A model generated the notes under the pieces. That model was not told the DNA's origin and made no database searches. It worked only from the letters and a program-made list of their open reading frames with translations. 64,000 nt of DNA from Rhizobium sp. BG4 (lineage in GTDB: Bacteria; Pseudomonadota; Alphaproteobacteria; Rhizobiales; Rhizobiaceae): contig NZ_CP044127.1 of assembly GCF_016864575.1 (NCBI RefSeq), positions 726,984-790,983 of the forward strand. Reading direction: 5' to 3'. The position numbers were made by a program, and so were the translations under genes. Positions 36,352-46,918 of this stretch are shown here, one piece after another (the stretch's first letter is position 1; every line of letters begins with the position of its first letter).

Positions 36352-38631
36352 TTATGTCTCTATGAATACAAAGGATCGATCGGCGGTCTCCAGCAAAGTG
36401 TCTGCTATTGTTCCGTAAGAAAGAATTGAGCCTGCACGCTTGCTTACCCCTAGAACAATTAGATTGAACCGGCCCTTTCTCGCATGAGCAAGGATCGCCA
36501 GCTCAGGGGAGGAACCATGCGAAACCACTTTCTCCACATCGACATCGTAGAAGCCCGCAATCTGATCGATGCGCTGGAAAGCAGAGTGGTGAATATTGCC
36601 GGTGTCGCTTACCCTGGACGGCGACGCCGCTTGCCCAGGCTCCTGGAAATAGACAGCGGATATCGCGGCACCACTCGCCTTTGCTATGACGCATGCGAAC
36701 TCGGCAGACTTCATGGAGCGCTCTGTTCCGCTGACGGGAACAAGAATTCTGAGCTCGGTATCCTCCGCTGGAACTCTTCCTCTTGATGCGACGAGAGCGG
36801 TCGTACCTTCGAATGCTTCAATCATGGTCGAAAGATACTCGCTGTAGCCGCCACCTTCTGACGTCGTCGGCTCGATGCCGACGAACATCATGTCATGGCC
36901 CTTCTCTGCCGTGTCAGCGAGGACATCTTCCAACTTGCCATCCCGCTCTCTGATCGACACGTGGATGTCGGATCTGACCTCAGCTCCTTCTTCAGAGGCG
37001 GCTTCCACAGCGCCGCCGGCGATTTGGCGAACGCGATCGCTGACGAGTTTTGCGCGATCGCCAGCCTTCGACGATTGCTCTGCCTTGGCGGCGTCGGCAT
37101 CTGGCGCATCGACCGCCAGAACGGTGACAGGCATATTCCTGACCGCCGCGAAATGCCCTGCCACCCGGGAAGCCAGATCGCTGCTGGATGACTCATCGGT
37201 GACAAGCAGAACGCGCTCGAAATCCGATAGGAAGCTGGTGTCTTCGAAAGATTCAAGCTCCAGCCGGTTTCTCTCGTCGTCCCGCATCGGCAGTCTCTTT
37301 AGCGCCCAGCGTAATGTCGGTGGCATGGCCATCGTTGTGACAACCGCCATGGCAACAATCACCGAGAACAACCGCTCGTCCAGCACGCCAACAGAAAGGC
37401 CAATCGAGGCGACGATCACCTCTGTCGATCCGCGTGCGTTCATGCCACATCCGAGTGCAATTGCCTCCGCGTTAGTGAAGCCGCTGACCTTAGCGCCCGC
37501 GAATGCACCCGCAAACTTCCCGACACTTGCGATGACGATCAGGCCGGCAGCGAGGAGAGCGATCGAGGGCTCTCCAAGCACGCTGAGATCCGTGCTGAGG
37601 CCCGTCAGTCCGAAGAAGACCGGCATGAACAGTGCCGTCGTCAACCCCCGTAACTGACCTTCGATCTGCTTGGTGAGGATAGGAGATTGCCCTACCAGAA
37701 TGCCCGCGACAAACGCCCCGAGCACGGTGTGAACGCCTATGGCATTGGTGATGATCGCCATTGTGCCCATAATCGCAATAATGGCGCTTAAGACCGGCAG
37801 ATCGCTTTTGAATTTGTCGTTCGTCCAGCGAATGATTTCAAAAACGATGCGTCGGCCGACTGTGAAGCTCAAAGCCATAAAAGCGACGGTACCGACCACA
37901 CTCTTCGCCAATGTTGTGAGGTCAACGTGCCCGCTTTGCGCGATACTGAATGTCACTGCGATGATGACCCAACCAACCGTATCGTCGATGATGGCAGACG
38001 CCACGATCAGTTGGCCGACGTTGCGGCGCATGAAATCCATCTCTCGGACAACTGATGCAACGATCTTCACCGATGAGATAGACAAGGCAGTACCGAGAAA
38101 CAGCGAGGTGACAAGACGCGCGTCAGGATCAGGGAGCAGCGTAGCTGGCACGAGCTCACCAAGAGCAAAGCCCAATGCGAACGGCAAAACGATGCCTGTG
38201 AGCGAGACGCCTGCAGCCGCGCGACGAAGCTTTAGGGCTAGGCCAAGGTCGGTTTCCATGCCCGCGAGCAGCAACAAAAATAGGATGCCAAGCTGGGCAA
38301 CAGCATCAGCCATCGCCTTCTGCGCTTCACCATCCGGAAAGAGTGCCGTGTGTGCGCCCGGTGCAATCACCGCGAAGATGGAAGGACCAAGGAGAATTCC
38401 TCCGATGATCTGACCCATGATCGAGGGTTGCCCCAATCGCACCATCACCTCGCCCAGGAGTCTGCCGACCACGACGAGGATCATGATCTGAACCAAAAAC
38501 AAGGCTTCGGACGCCCCGGTGCCGTTTCCTTCCGCCGCTGCCGCGGCGCCGCAAGATGACATGAAGCATAAGAAAGCGATCGGCCACACTGAACGTGAGG
38601 GCTTCCCAAAACTTATATTGCTGAATGTCAA
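36352..38631 (-). CDS. Kef/CPA2-type cation/proton antiporter with cytoplasmic USP-like region
   Basis: A protein of about 759 residues. An N-terminal signal or first helix (WPIAFLCFMSSCGAAAAAEG) is followed by a CPA2 domain with GQPSIMGQIIGGILLGPSIF, FLLLLAGMETDL and GAFVAGILVGQSP, and with NARGSTEVIVASIGLSVG near the end. The last 270 residues are soluble and resemble one or two universal stress protein domains (LRILVPVSGTERSMKSAEFA, LGVSKRAG). I propose TTG at 38629-38631 as start, because a GGGGGC site precedes it and the leader looks like a signal; a longer frame reaches 38787. It probably exchanges K+ or Na+ for H+. Confidence 0.85.
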   Translation of the reverse strand: MTFSNISFGKPSRSVWPIAFLCFMSSCGAAAAAEGNGTGASEALFLVQIMILVVVGRLLGEVMVRLGQPSIMGQIIGGILLGPSIFAVIAPGAHTALFPDGEAQKAMADAVAQLGILFLLLLAGMETDLGLALKLRRAAAGVSLTGIVLPFALGFALGELVPATLLPDPDARLVTSLFLGTALSISSVKIVASVVREMDFMRRNVGQLIVASAIIDDTVGWVIIAVTFSIAQSGHVDLTTLAKSVVGTVAFMALSFTVGRRIVFEIIRWTNDKFKSDLPVLSAIIAIMGTMAIITNAIGVHTVLGAFVAGILVGQSPILTKQIEGQLRGLTTALFMPVFFGLTGLSTDLSVLGEPSIALLAAGLIVIASVGKFAGAFAGAKVSGFTNAEAIALGCGMNARGSTEVIVASIGLSVGVLDERLFSVIVAMAVVTTMAMPPTLRWALKRLPMRDDERNRLELESFEDTSFLSDFERVLLVTDESSSSDLASRVAGHFAAVRNMPVTVLAVDAPDADAAKAEQSSKAGDRAKLVSDRVRQIAGGAVEAASEEGAEVRSDIHVSIRERDGKLEDVLADTAEKGHDMMFVGIEPTTSEGGGYSEYLSTMIEAFEGTTALVASRGRVPAEDTELRILVPVSGTERSMKSAEFACVIAKASGAAISAVYFQEPGQAASPSRVSDTGNIHHSAFQRIDQIAGFYDVDVEKVVSHGSSPELAILAHARKGRFNLIVLGVSKRAGSILSYGTIADTLLETADRSFVFIET

Positions 38632-38879
38632 TTTGACGCCCCCGCACTCTCTTGCGGAGAAACGGTTCAATCGCGGTCCAGTTCCGCCAGGGGGCATCGA
38701 GCCAAGCAAGATTGCGCGTCGATGTTGAAACGAAGCGCGGATAGCGCCGGAGCAAGAGGTGTAAACGCGCCTCAACAAAACCGCCACAGATCCGCTTCCC
38801 GAACGACCTTCTTGACGATTGGAAATAGACCACTCAGCCTCATCCCATCGCGCGTTGGTTTTTGTCGAGGCCGTCCTGT

Positions 38880-39260
38880 TTAACGAGTGGACGGCCAGCG
38901 GGCGGTTCTAGCAAAGCCGCAGCGAGATTGAGGTCGGCACTTGAGCTGGCCGGGCCTAGCTTTTTCTCGTCGCAGGTCCGGATCACCGGAGAGATGATTG
39001 ACGAGGAAGGACACGAACATCCTGACCTTGACGGCGATGTGACGATTGGCAGGATAGACTGCATGGACCAGCGTCGCGATGTCCCAGTCGCTCAGGACCG
39101 GAACGAGTTGCCCTGTCCGGATCGCCGGTCCAACGACCAAATGCTGACTGCAATGCGATGCCCATTGCGGAAAGTGCTGCAGCCAGCAAACTTCGTCCGT
39201 CATTGCACTCTAATAGCGGCACGACAGGGACGCGCCGTGCGGCCTCTGTGTCCACTGAGC
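38880..39260 (-). pseudogene. LysR-type regulator, C-terminal remnant
   Basis: The substrate-binding domain end of a LysR regulator: one frame gives ECNDGRSLLAAALSAMGIA, and after a shift another gives VGPAIRTGQLVPVLSDWDI and ATLVHAVYPANRHIAVKVRM, then FVSFLVNHLSGDPDL. The helix-turn-helix half is absent. It is a dead fragment between the Kef gene and small plus-strand genes. Confidence 0.7.
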
Positions 39261-39457
39261 GAGCGGAAATTCCGCCGCAGGTGCCATTCACCCCGGACGA
39301 CCAGCAGAAGCTTGCGGCGCTCTGCAAGCGGAAAGGCATTGAATTCGTTGGTCCACCGATCGACTGCAGGAGCACTTCACCGACAGCGCGGCCAGACACC
39401 GATCTCAGAACCCGAAGTGGCGCTGAGGTACGGTGCTCGATCGACCTGCGGAACACC

Positions 39458-39637
39458 ATGGCAAATCAAGGCGGATCGCACGAACAGCACGTAAGGGCTG
39501 CTCAGAGCAAGTCGAGTTCAAAGCAGGCTTCGACGACGAAGTCATCGCCTTCCGAAGGCAAATCGGCTGACAAGCAGGGTGGCTCGCATGAGCAACACGT
39601 CAAGCCGGGCCAGCAGAGCCACAAGAACAGCCATTAG
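39458..39637 (+). CDS. Small Ser/Lys-rich protein with two GGSHEQHV repeats
   Basis: A 59-residue, highly polar protein beginning MANQGGSHEQHVRAAQSKSS and containing a second copy KQGGSHEQHVKPGQQ near the end. It is probably disordered, and similar to KGG-type stress proteins in composition. A longer frame upstream carries a short stretch like a cupin tail (FTPDDQQKLAALCKRKGIEF) and is likely debris. The ribosome site is weak. Confidence 0.55.
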   Translation: MANQGGSHEQHVRAAQSKSSSKQASTTKSSPSEGKSADKQGGSHEQHVKPGQQSHKNSH

Positions 39638-39689
39638 GTTCCAGGCCCCCATCGCCGTGGGCCTGATGCGATTAAGACGCAGGCTTGCG

Positions 39690-39953
39690 GTTTTTCTGAA
39701 CATCGAATGGCGATGAGCTGCGGTCGACCCAGACGGTACCGAATTCGAAACTGTCGAACTTGCCTTCGAAGAAGCAAGGGCGAGCGCTAGGGATCTGATG
39801 GCGGAGAAAATTCGCGGAGGCCAGAAGGTTAATGGCCATCGTATCGAAATTGCCGATGCTGACGGTATGGTCGTTGCCGCCTCGCCGGAGAGGTTTTACA
39901 AGTCGCTCCTACCAAGTACCGTCAACCACCCGAAGCAACCGGAGCGAAATTGA
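39690..39953 (+). pseudogene. DUF6894-like small protein with in-frame stop
   Basis: The frame gives VFLNIEWR, a TGA at 39714, then AAVDPDGTEFETVELAFEEA and MAEKIRGGQKVNGHRIEIAD. DUF6894-type proteins in rhizobia have just this order (N-terminal strand, DPxGTEF, helix, RIEI strand). The stop codon and the lack of a start codon suggest a broken gene. Its end overlaps the start of the XRE regulator (TTGA). Confidence 0.5.
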
Positions 39954-40456
39954 CGAAAAGCAAACCGGAAGAATTTGACGCGGTCATTGGATCGCGGATG
40001 CGCGCGCAGCGACGGCGTCTAGGTCTGTCGCAGACGCAGCTCGGCAACTGCATTGGCATCACCTATCAGCAAATTCAAAAGTATGAGACGGGACGCAACA
40101 AACTGAGCCCGGTACGGCTCCTCCAGATCGCCAGGTGCCTAGCGGTGGCTCCCGAATGGCTTTTTGGCGATGCAATGTTCGTAGGCGCCCTCGGTGACGC
40201 ATCAGTTTCACGGTTCTCCGACGCTTTTCATTCCTCAGAAGACTTGTTGTCTGCCTTCACCTCCATCGCCGACGCTTCACTTCGGTCACTCGTTATCGAG
40301 TTCGTGGAATATTTGACGCAGCGGCCGGAGCTCGCCTCGGGAGTTTTTCCAACTCGCGCTTGCGAGCTTCGCCTGCTGCTCGAAGAAACAGGGGGAGCTA
40401 AATCGCTGGGCCATGCCGACGTGGCCAACCGTGAGATCGCCGCCCGGCATCGTTAG
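39950..40456 (+). CDS. XRE-family transcriptional regulator
   Basis: A 168-residue regulator with an N-terminal Cro/C1 helix-turn-helix (residues 8-66): RMRAQRRRLGLSQTQLGNCI, then TYQQIQKYETGRNKLSP. The remaining 100 residues are helical, with no known ligand domain. Such proteins are common in rhizobia. The start is TTG at 39950, overlapping the stop of the DUF6894-like remnant. Its target is not apparent. Confidence 0.85.
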   Translation: MTKSKPEEFDAVIGSRMRAQRRRLGLSQTQLGNCIGITYQQIQKYETGRNKLSPVRLLQIARCLAVAPEWLFGDAMFVGALGDASVSRFSDAFHSSEDLLSAFTSIADASLRSLVIEFVEYLTQRPELASGVFPTRACELRLLLEETGGAKSLGHADVANREIAARHR

Positions 40457-40643
40457 AGACGTTCCTTTTTGACCGCAGATGCAAGGTGGGACCTTCGTCG
40501 GTTCTTGAGATAGACCCGTTTATGCGATCGCGCATAAAGAATGCTGGCGGCAAAGCGGTGGGCAAGGTTTTGCCGGAATAGCCGGAACCTTCTTCGCGTC
40601 TGATCTTTGTTCAGCAATCACTCTGACACCGCGGGGATCTTCC

Positions 40644-42302
40644 ATGGCCGACGACAGCAAACGGACCGACAGGTGGTGGGAACGCAAGACAATCTACCAG
40701 ATTTATCCACGCAGCTTTGCCGATAGCAATGGTGACGGCGTCGGCGATCTCGGCGGCATCATTTCCAAGCTCGAATATCTCAAGACACTGGGTATCGAGA
40801 TCATATGGCTTTCCCCGATCTACACGTCGCCGATGGACGACAACGGCTATGACATCTCCAACTACACCGACATCGCCCCGGAATATGGCACGCTCGCAGA
40901 TTTCGACCGTCTCGTCAGTGAGGCGCGGCGACGCGGCATCGGCATCGTACTGGATCTGGTCGTCAACCACACCTCTGATGAACACCCATGGTTTGTTGAA
41001 GCGAGAAAATCGGTCGATAATCGCTTCCGTGATTTCTACATCTGGAGAAAGCCCCGCCCCGATGGGACTGCCCCGAATTCCCTGACCTCGTCCTTTGGGG
41101 GCCCCGCCTGGACACTCGATCCCGCAACCGGCGAATACTATCTTCATCTCTTCTCACGGCGGCAGCCCGACCTGAACTGGGAAAATCCGCAAGTCCGTAA
41201 CGAGATCTACAAGATGATGAACTGGTGGCTTGACCGCGGCATTGCGGGCTTCCGCATGGACGTCATCGATTATATCGGCAAGCAGGTGGATCGCGAAGTC
41301 ATCACAGACGGACCGCATTTGCACACCTATCTGCAGGAAATGCGCCGCCAGACCTTTGCGGATCGCGATATATTGACTGTGGGCGAAGCATGGAGCGCAA
41401 CACCCGGCTCCGCACTTCTTTACTCCGGCCGGAACCGCAATGAACTTTCGATGGTTTTCCAGTTCGAGCATGTGACGCAGCAATGGGATGAAGTCTACGG
41501 CAAGTGGCGCTCGCGGCCGTTCGATCTGATCAGGCTGAAATCCGTTTTGAACAAATGGCAATATGCGCTAGCCGACGACGGTTGGAATTCCCTTTTCTGG
41601 GGCAATCACGATCTGCCGCGGGCTGTGTCGAAGTATGGAGACGTCAAAGGCTATCCGGTCGAGTCGGCCAAGATGCTGGCAACGGTTCTGCATCTGATGA
41701 AAGGAACGCCCTTTATCTACCAGGGCGAGGAAATCGGCATGACCAACGTGCCGTTTTCCAAGATCGAGCAGTATCGGGACATCGAAACCCTCAACATGCA
41801 CCGTCTGCACCTGGAAGCCGGCCTTTCGCCCGAAGACTTCATCAAGGGTGCCAACGAAAATGGCCGGGACAATGCCCGCACGCCGATGCAGTGGGCGCCT
41901 GAGGCCAATGCCGGCTTCACCACTGGCATCCCCTGGATTGAAATCAATGAGAACTACACGGTGATCAACGCGGAACAGGCTATTTCTGATGAACACTCCA
42001 TCTGGAACCACTATCGCAAGCTGATCGCGCTTAGGAAAAACAGTCCCATCGTCGTACACGGGCGCTACCAGTCCTACTTGGACCATCACCCTGATGTATT
42101 CGTCTATTCGCGCAGGCTCGGCGACGAGTTCATGGTGGTGGTCGCCAGTTTTTCCGCCCGCATCATAACCGTCGAACTGCCGGAAGAGCTGCTCGTCTCC
42201 GGTCAATGCCTGATCAGCAATTATGCGCCCGTCACACGGTTAGCCGGTGTCGTCGAACTCCAGCCATATGAGGCTTTTGCCATTCTTGTCATGCGAACCT
42301 AG
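40644..42302 (+). CDS. GH13 alpha-glucosidase (oligo-1,6-glucosidase type)
   Basis: A 552-residue GH13 enzyme. Active-site regions are complete: region I LDLVVNHTSDEHPWF, region II GFRMDVIDYI with the nucleophile Asp, region III TVGEAW with the acid/base Glu, and region IV FWGNHDLPRAV. The Val after the nucleophile points to alpha-1,6-linkages or mixed specificity (isomaltose, trehalose or sucrose are possible). The N-terminus WWERKTIYQIYPRSF shows a cytoplasmic protein. It is followed after 90 bases by treZ on the same strand, so a joint role in malto- or isomalto-oligosaccharide handling is likely. Confidence 0.93.
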   Translation: MADDSKRTDRWWERKTIYQIYPRSFADSNGDGVGDLGGIISKLEYLKTLGIEIIWLSPIYTSPMDDNGYDISNYTDIAPEYGTLADFDRLVSEARRRGIGIVLDLVVNHTSDEHPWFVEARKSVDNRFRDFYIWRKPRPDGTAPNSLTSSFGGPAWTLDPATGEYYLHLFSRRQPDLNWENPQVRNEIYKMMNWWLDRGIAGFRMDVIDYIGKQVDREVITDGPHLHTYLQEMRRQTFADRDILTVGEAWSATPGSALLYSGRNRNELSMVFQFEHVTQQWDEVYGKWRSRPFDLIRLKSVLNKWQYALADDGWNSLFWGNHDLPRAVSKYGDVKGYPVESAKMLATVLHLMKGTPFIYQGEEIGMTNVPFSKIEQYRDIETLNMHRLHLEAGLSPEDFIKGANENGRDNARTPMQWAPEANAGFTTGIPWIEINENYTVINAEQAISDEHSIWNHYRKLIALRKNSPIVVHGRYQSYLDHHPDVFVYSRRLGDEFMVVVASFSARIITVELPEELLVSGQCLISNYAPVTRLAGVVELQPYEAFAILVMRT

Positions 42303-42392
42303 GCGAATGGAACAATGACCGGGCAACATGGTTACGACCAACGCCCGCGCATGGCTGTCTGATGCTCGTGGTCCATTGTTGGAGGGTGAAAC

Positions 42393-44294
42393 ATGAGCGC
42401 CAATCAAGACGTCTTGGCAGGTAACGAAAAGATCGGGGAAAACCGGCGATATCCGATCGGCGCTGAACCGATCGGCGCGTGCGTGTCCTTTCGCGTATGG
42501 GCACCGGCACAGGACAGCATGACAATTGTGCTTGACGAGGGACAGACGTTCGACATGCGTCGTCAGCATGACGGTTACTTCCAAATCGAAGTCGATAACC
42601 TCAGGCCGGGCGCCCTTTACCGCTTCAAGCTGGGAAGCTGTGACCAACTTGCCCCAGATCCGGCGTCGCGGTTTCAACCCGACGGGCCCACCGGTCCATC
42701 GATGGTCGTCGATCCGGGAGACTTTGACTGGCATGATCACGAATGGACGGGCCTCAGCCCAGGCGGTCAGGTGCTCTATGAAATGCATATTGGAACGTTC
42801 ACGGCTGAGGGAAGCTATCGGGCAGCGGCCGAGAAGCTTCCCTTCCTCAAAGAACTCGGCATCACCTGCCTGGAGCTGATGCCGGTCAATGAATTTTGCG
42901 GATCGTTCGGATGGGGCTATGACGGCGTTCTGGCCTATGCCCCGACACGCCTATACGGATCGCCCGATGACTTGCGCTTCTTCGTCGAGACGGCCCACAA
43001 ACACGGAATTGGGGTTATTCTGGATGTCGTCTATAACCATTTTGGTGCCGGCGACCGGTTTAAGGATTTTTCGCCGGACTACTTCACGGATCGCTACGCC
43101 AACGAGTGGGGCAGCTCGATCAATTTCGACGGTCCCAACAGTGCCGGTGCGCGCGAATATTTCGCGAAAAATGCTGCCTATTGGATCGATGAATTTCATT
43201 TCGATGGTTTGCGATTGGATGCGACACAGGCGCTCTTCGATGAAGGCGACGAGCATATATTGGAGGTGATTGCCCGGGAGGCGCGCCGAGCCGGCGAAGG
43301 CAAGTCGATATACCTCGTGGCGGAGAACGAGCCTCAGCAGACCCGTCTGGTGCGCAGCCTGGAACAGGGCGGTTACGGTCTCGATGCGCTTTGGAATGAC
43401 GATTTCCACCACTCCGCGACCGTCGCGCTGACCGGACGCAATGAAGCCTATTACCACGACCATCTGGGCTGCGCACAAGAATTCGTTTCTGCTGCGAAGT
43501 ACGGCTATCTCTTCCAGGGTCAACGATATGATTGGCAGGACGCGCCGCGAGGGCAGCCGGGCTTCGACCTGCGTCCCAGCGCTTTTGTCCATTTTCTGCA
43601 AAACCACGACCAGATCGCCAATTCCGGCGTGGGCCTCCGTATGGACAAGCTTGCGTCACCCGCAAGGGTCCGGGCGATGACGGCGCTGCTCCTTTTAGGT
43701 CCGCAGACGCCGATGCTGTTTCAGGGCCAGGAGTTCGGCTCCTCAAGTCCGTTCTTTTACTTCGCCGATCAGTCGGGCGAACTCGCGAACCTTGTGCGCA
43801 ACGGGCGGATCGACTTCCTCAAACAGTTTCCGAGCTTGCAGGACGATAGCTTCGTCGAACGGATGCCCGATCCGGCTCAACCGAGCACTTTTGAACGCTC
43901 GAAACTCAACTGGTCGGAGACCGAAGCGAGCGGGCATGTCATAGCGTTGCACAGGGATCTCATTGCTCTGCGTCAGCAGACGCCAGCAATAGCCGGCAAC
44001 GGCGACGTTGATGGAAGCGTTCTTGCTCAGTCGGCTTTCCAGTTGCGGTTTTTTTCCCCGGACCCGTTGGACGAGAGACTGCTGATCGTTAACTTGGGCC
44101 GGGATCTCCCGGTCATGAGCCGTGCAGATCCGCTTTTGGCGGCGCCTTCGGGAACACGATGGTCAGTGGAGTGGGCGAGCGAAGAGTTTGTCTACGGCGG
44201 ATCCGGCAGAAGGCCGATCGACCTGCTGCATCGCTCGACCTTATGCGCAGACAGCGCCGTGTTGTTTCGCCCTGTCGCGGCGGCGCCACGATAA
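42393..44294 (+). CDS. treZ: Maltooligosyltrehalose trehalohydrolase
   Basis: A 633-residue GH13 protein of the TreZ family, which releases trehalose from maltooligosyltrehalose. An N-terminal CBM48-like domain (VSFRVWAPAQDSMTIVL) precedes the barrel. The key regions are VILDVVYNHFG, FDGLRLDATQALFDEG (nucleophile Asp), LVAENEPQQTRL (Glu) and LQNHDQIANSG. No treY gene lies in this window, although the pathway needs TreY to make its substrate, so treY is probably elsewhere. The ATG has a GGAGGGTG ribosome site. Trehalose accumulation would match the osmotic theme of the region. Confidence 0.93.
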   Translation: MSANQDVLAGNEKIGENRRYPIGAEPIGACVSFRVWAPAQDSMTIVLDEGQTFDMRRQHDGYFQIEVDNLRPGALYRFKLGSCDQLAPDPASRFQPDGPTGPSMVVDPGDFDWHDHEWTGLSPGGQVLYEMHIGTFTAEGSYRAAAEKLPFLKELGITCLELMPVNEFCGSFGWGYDGVLAYAPTRLYGSPDDLRFFVETAHKHGIGVILDVVYNHFGAGDRFKDFSPDYFTDRYANEWGSSINFDGPNSAGAREYFAKNAAYWIDEFHFDGLRLDATQALFDEGDEHILEVIAREARRAGEGKSIYLVAENEPQQTRLVRSLEQGGYGLDALWNDDFHHSATVALTGRNEAYYHDHLGCAQEFVSAAKYGYLFQGQRYDWQDAPRGQPGFDLRPSAFVHFLQNHDQIANSGVGLRMDKLASPARVRAMTALLLLGPQTPMLFQGQEFGSSSPFFYFADQSGELANLVRNGRIDFLKQFPSLQDDSFVERMPDPAQPSTFERSKLNWSETEASGHVIALHRDLIALRQQTPAIAGNGDVDGSVLAQSAFQLRFFSPDPLDERLLIVNLGRDLPVMSRADPLLAAPSGTRWSVEWASEEFVYGGSGRRPIDLLHRSTLCADSAVLFRPVAAAPR

Positions 44295-45935
44295 GACAGC
44301 CGACAGTACTATCAGCCGAGTGGCATGCCCCTCGCCGGAGGGAGCCCGCGAAAACCGCATGTGCGGGCGCCCCCTCCTCACCCTGTGACTGAAGTCTCGG
44401 CTGACGGCCCTACTTCGCCTCTGTCCACTCGATCGTCAGCGCACGGGCAAGCTCCGAGAGGGGGTGGAAAAAACCAGCCGGAACAGGGGAAGTTTGCATC
44501 ACTCGCTTGCCACTATTTACCGTCCGGGGTCTTTTGCGAAAGTGCAATGTGCTCCGCATAATCCCCATCTGCTGTTCTCAGCTCACGCCTGCACGACCGC
44601 TGGATTTCGATCCTGCGCTGCCTAGATTATTCTACTGTTAACCATCTGAAGAAATGACATTATTTTCCGTGCCGGAAGCAATATCGGCCTTTTCTTCCGC
44701 TGCCCGTACAGCCTACGAAGCCACTATTTCCGGGCCCTGGAAGTCGATCGCTGGAGAGTACTGTGCATGGCATCCGGCGCACGTGGCCAACCAGTCTGGC
44801 ACCTGGCAAACATACCCGTTGGCGACGGATTTATCAAGCCGAACCGCCTCTAACATAGGGCCAATGTTCGCAATTTCCGATCCACGCGTTGCCAAGGATA
44901 GCCCCCGACCCAATGGCGTCAGCAGAATTGCGGTGCCGGTCGCGAAAGATGGGCGACGTCTTCGGACGGCACGCAACGCGACTATGGCGACCTCGCCGCG
45001 GGCGTCTGCAATGAAGACCTGTGGAGGAATGGGTTCGAGATCCCGGGCAAAGTCCTAGCCCAAATTGGCTTTGCGCGCAGATCAACAGGGGGAAGCAACA
45101 GGGCCGGTGCCGGCCGGCGTTGCGATCAAGAAGGCAGATATTAGTGTCATCGACGAACCAAGGCGGAGGCCTTCCAAGCAGAAAATCGAGCGTCCGACAG
45201 ATGTTTCCCGCGGGCAACCCGTGAGGCAGTGCCGCCAGGAGTTAAGTGACCTCGGAATTGTCAATGACAAGCGGCATGTCCTTGGCATTCGAACCGACCG
45301 GGCAGGGATAAGGGCGACGGGGCGGCCTGCCGGGCACCAGCAGATTGACGTGATGCTTCGGAGCAGCATGAATCAAGCCGCAGCCCCCCGTGCCGAGGCA
45401 CCCCTTACGGGCCGTGGCGGGACGTTACGCGCGGGACCCTGCCTCAGCCCCCGCGCTGCACGCCGTGATCGCATCACGGATTGATGCGCCGCAGGATCTC
45501 CTATCGCGGCTTATTCCAAGGCCGGACGCCCCGCGCAGCAAATCCCCTCCCCTGAATGTTCGTCCAGCGCAGCTCGTCAACCCCGAGCGGGCATTGGCAT
45601 CCGCCGGAAGGCTCTGGATCTGCTATCCAGCTGCGAGCATCGGTCTGGTCTGATGCGAACCGATCCTCGCGTCGATGCCAGGGGAGCCCCCTCGCCGGTC
45701 TCACGTCCCCTTTGTTTTCCGGCGCGACGCAGGAAAGTCGCAAAAGCTGCGTCGCGATCGTCAACGGCCTCTGGCGACGCGACTGAGACAGGAAGAAGCT
45801 TCGGCGCGCATGGCGATCGCAACTGGACCCTGACAAGCGCCGGCGCGAAGAGATCGCATCCTGAGTGGCGCCGATGTGTACGGCCTTTTGTGGGTGTCGC
45901 ATCGGCAAGATGAGCGCAAGCATTGGGGCACCGGA

Positions 45936-45951
45936 GTTGTCCGCGGACAAC
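45936..45951. promoter_or_regulatory. parS site 1 (RepB-binding palindrome)
   Basis: GTTGTCCGCGGACAAC, a perfect 16-bp palindrome identical to the site inside repB. It lies about 1.1 kb before repA. Confidence 0.85.
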
Positions 45952-46879
45952 TGTTGTGCTGCTTTACATCTTGGCGGGTGGGCATCGGCGCTGACGGTCC
46001 ACCAGCGCTCGAAAGCGTGGGAACGAGTGAGCAATCTTCCCGACATGTCGGCTTCGCAAGGTGCCGGGACCGTTTCGAGCGTGACCTTCTTACAGCAAGC
46101 TCAGAGCGCTAGCCGAGGTTTGCCACAGGGGCGGGTTGGCCGGCTGGTAGAAAACAAGCCGCGCAATCACCTATCCGCCTCGATACAAAACTCCCAACGC
46201 GAACCGTCGTCTCATTAAGGTCGCGCGTTCGCAATCGCCTGACGCTGGGATGCGTCGCTCCCAATCCCTTGCTGGCGATTGACACGGACCGCTGCGGCAT
46301 CCAGCGCGTGATGGAGATCGTTGGCGCGGCTTATCTTCACCATCTTTAGGTGGCTACCCCACGCAAGGCGCCGCCACCAACCATTGTCATACTGTCTGAC
46401 TGGAAGCCCTTCTGGGACGCATCTCAAATTGGACTGCGCACCACAATCCGGAACATTGACGGAGCGGCGAGAGCGGTGCCCGTTTGAAGCTGTAAGGCTC
46501 CAGGTTCGAATGATGCGATGTGCTGTCGCCGCCTATCAATTTCGTGGGACAAGGCCGCGGGTGAGAGCCGCACCGCCGCGCCGACGTCGCGACGCACAGC
46601 ACTCAGCGCCACACATCGGCCACGACAGGACCAACCCAATGCAGTTGAAAAGTTCCTGCCGACCGCCGGGCAGAACTGACTACAAGCTCAGCGGCAAAAT
46701 CGTTGATCCTGACTGGCATGCTCGCCATGCCTGGCACCAGCGTTCGCCGCCCGTGTGGGACCGGCCCTTTCTGCAAGGCGACTGGACAGGGGTCTCGCGG
46801 CCCACCGCAACATTGATGAACGGGGTGCATCGCCGCTGGCGCCGGCTGGAACGGACCTGTCGCAGAGTTTCCGCTTCAC

Positions 46880-46895
46880 GGGGGCCGCGGACAAC
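46880..46895. promoter_or_regulatory. Imperfect parS (13 of 16 bases)
   Basis: GGGGGCCGCGGACAAC matches the parS palindrome except at three positions in the left arm. It lies seven bases before a perfect copy and may help RepB spreading. Confidence 0.45.
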
Positions 46896-46902
46896 CCGCC
46901 GA

Positions 46903-46918
46903 GTTGTCCGCGGACAAC
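46903..46918. promoter_or_regulatory. parS site 2
   Basis: A perfect GTTGTCCGCGGACAAC palindrome about 170 bases upstream of repA. Confidence 0.85.

Noticed and set aside
36883..36900. ATCATGTCATGG, similar to the MarR-box
   Set aside because: It lies inside the Kef-type coding sequence and lacks both TGATAT and a proper left arm.
39158..39457. Upstream extension of the GGSHEQHV protein as one long gene
   Set aside because: The extension changes character, overlaps the LysR remnant on the other strand and contains what looks like a separate cupin-tail fragment.
44713..44976. Minus-strand frame containing CAGCH, a possible haem c site
   Set aside because: There is no signal peptide, no distal methionine context and no start codon before the useful part; one short motif is not enough for a cytochrome.
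45501..46046. 181-codon minus-strand frame near parS site 1
   Set aside because: Composition is rich in Arg, Ser and Pro as expected for a chance frame in GC-rich DNA, it spans a parS palindrome and has no recognisable domain.
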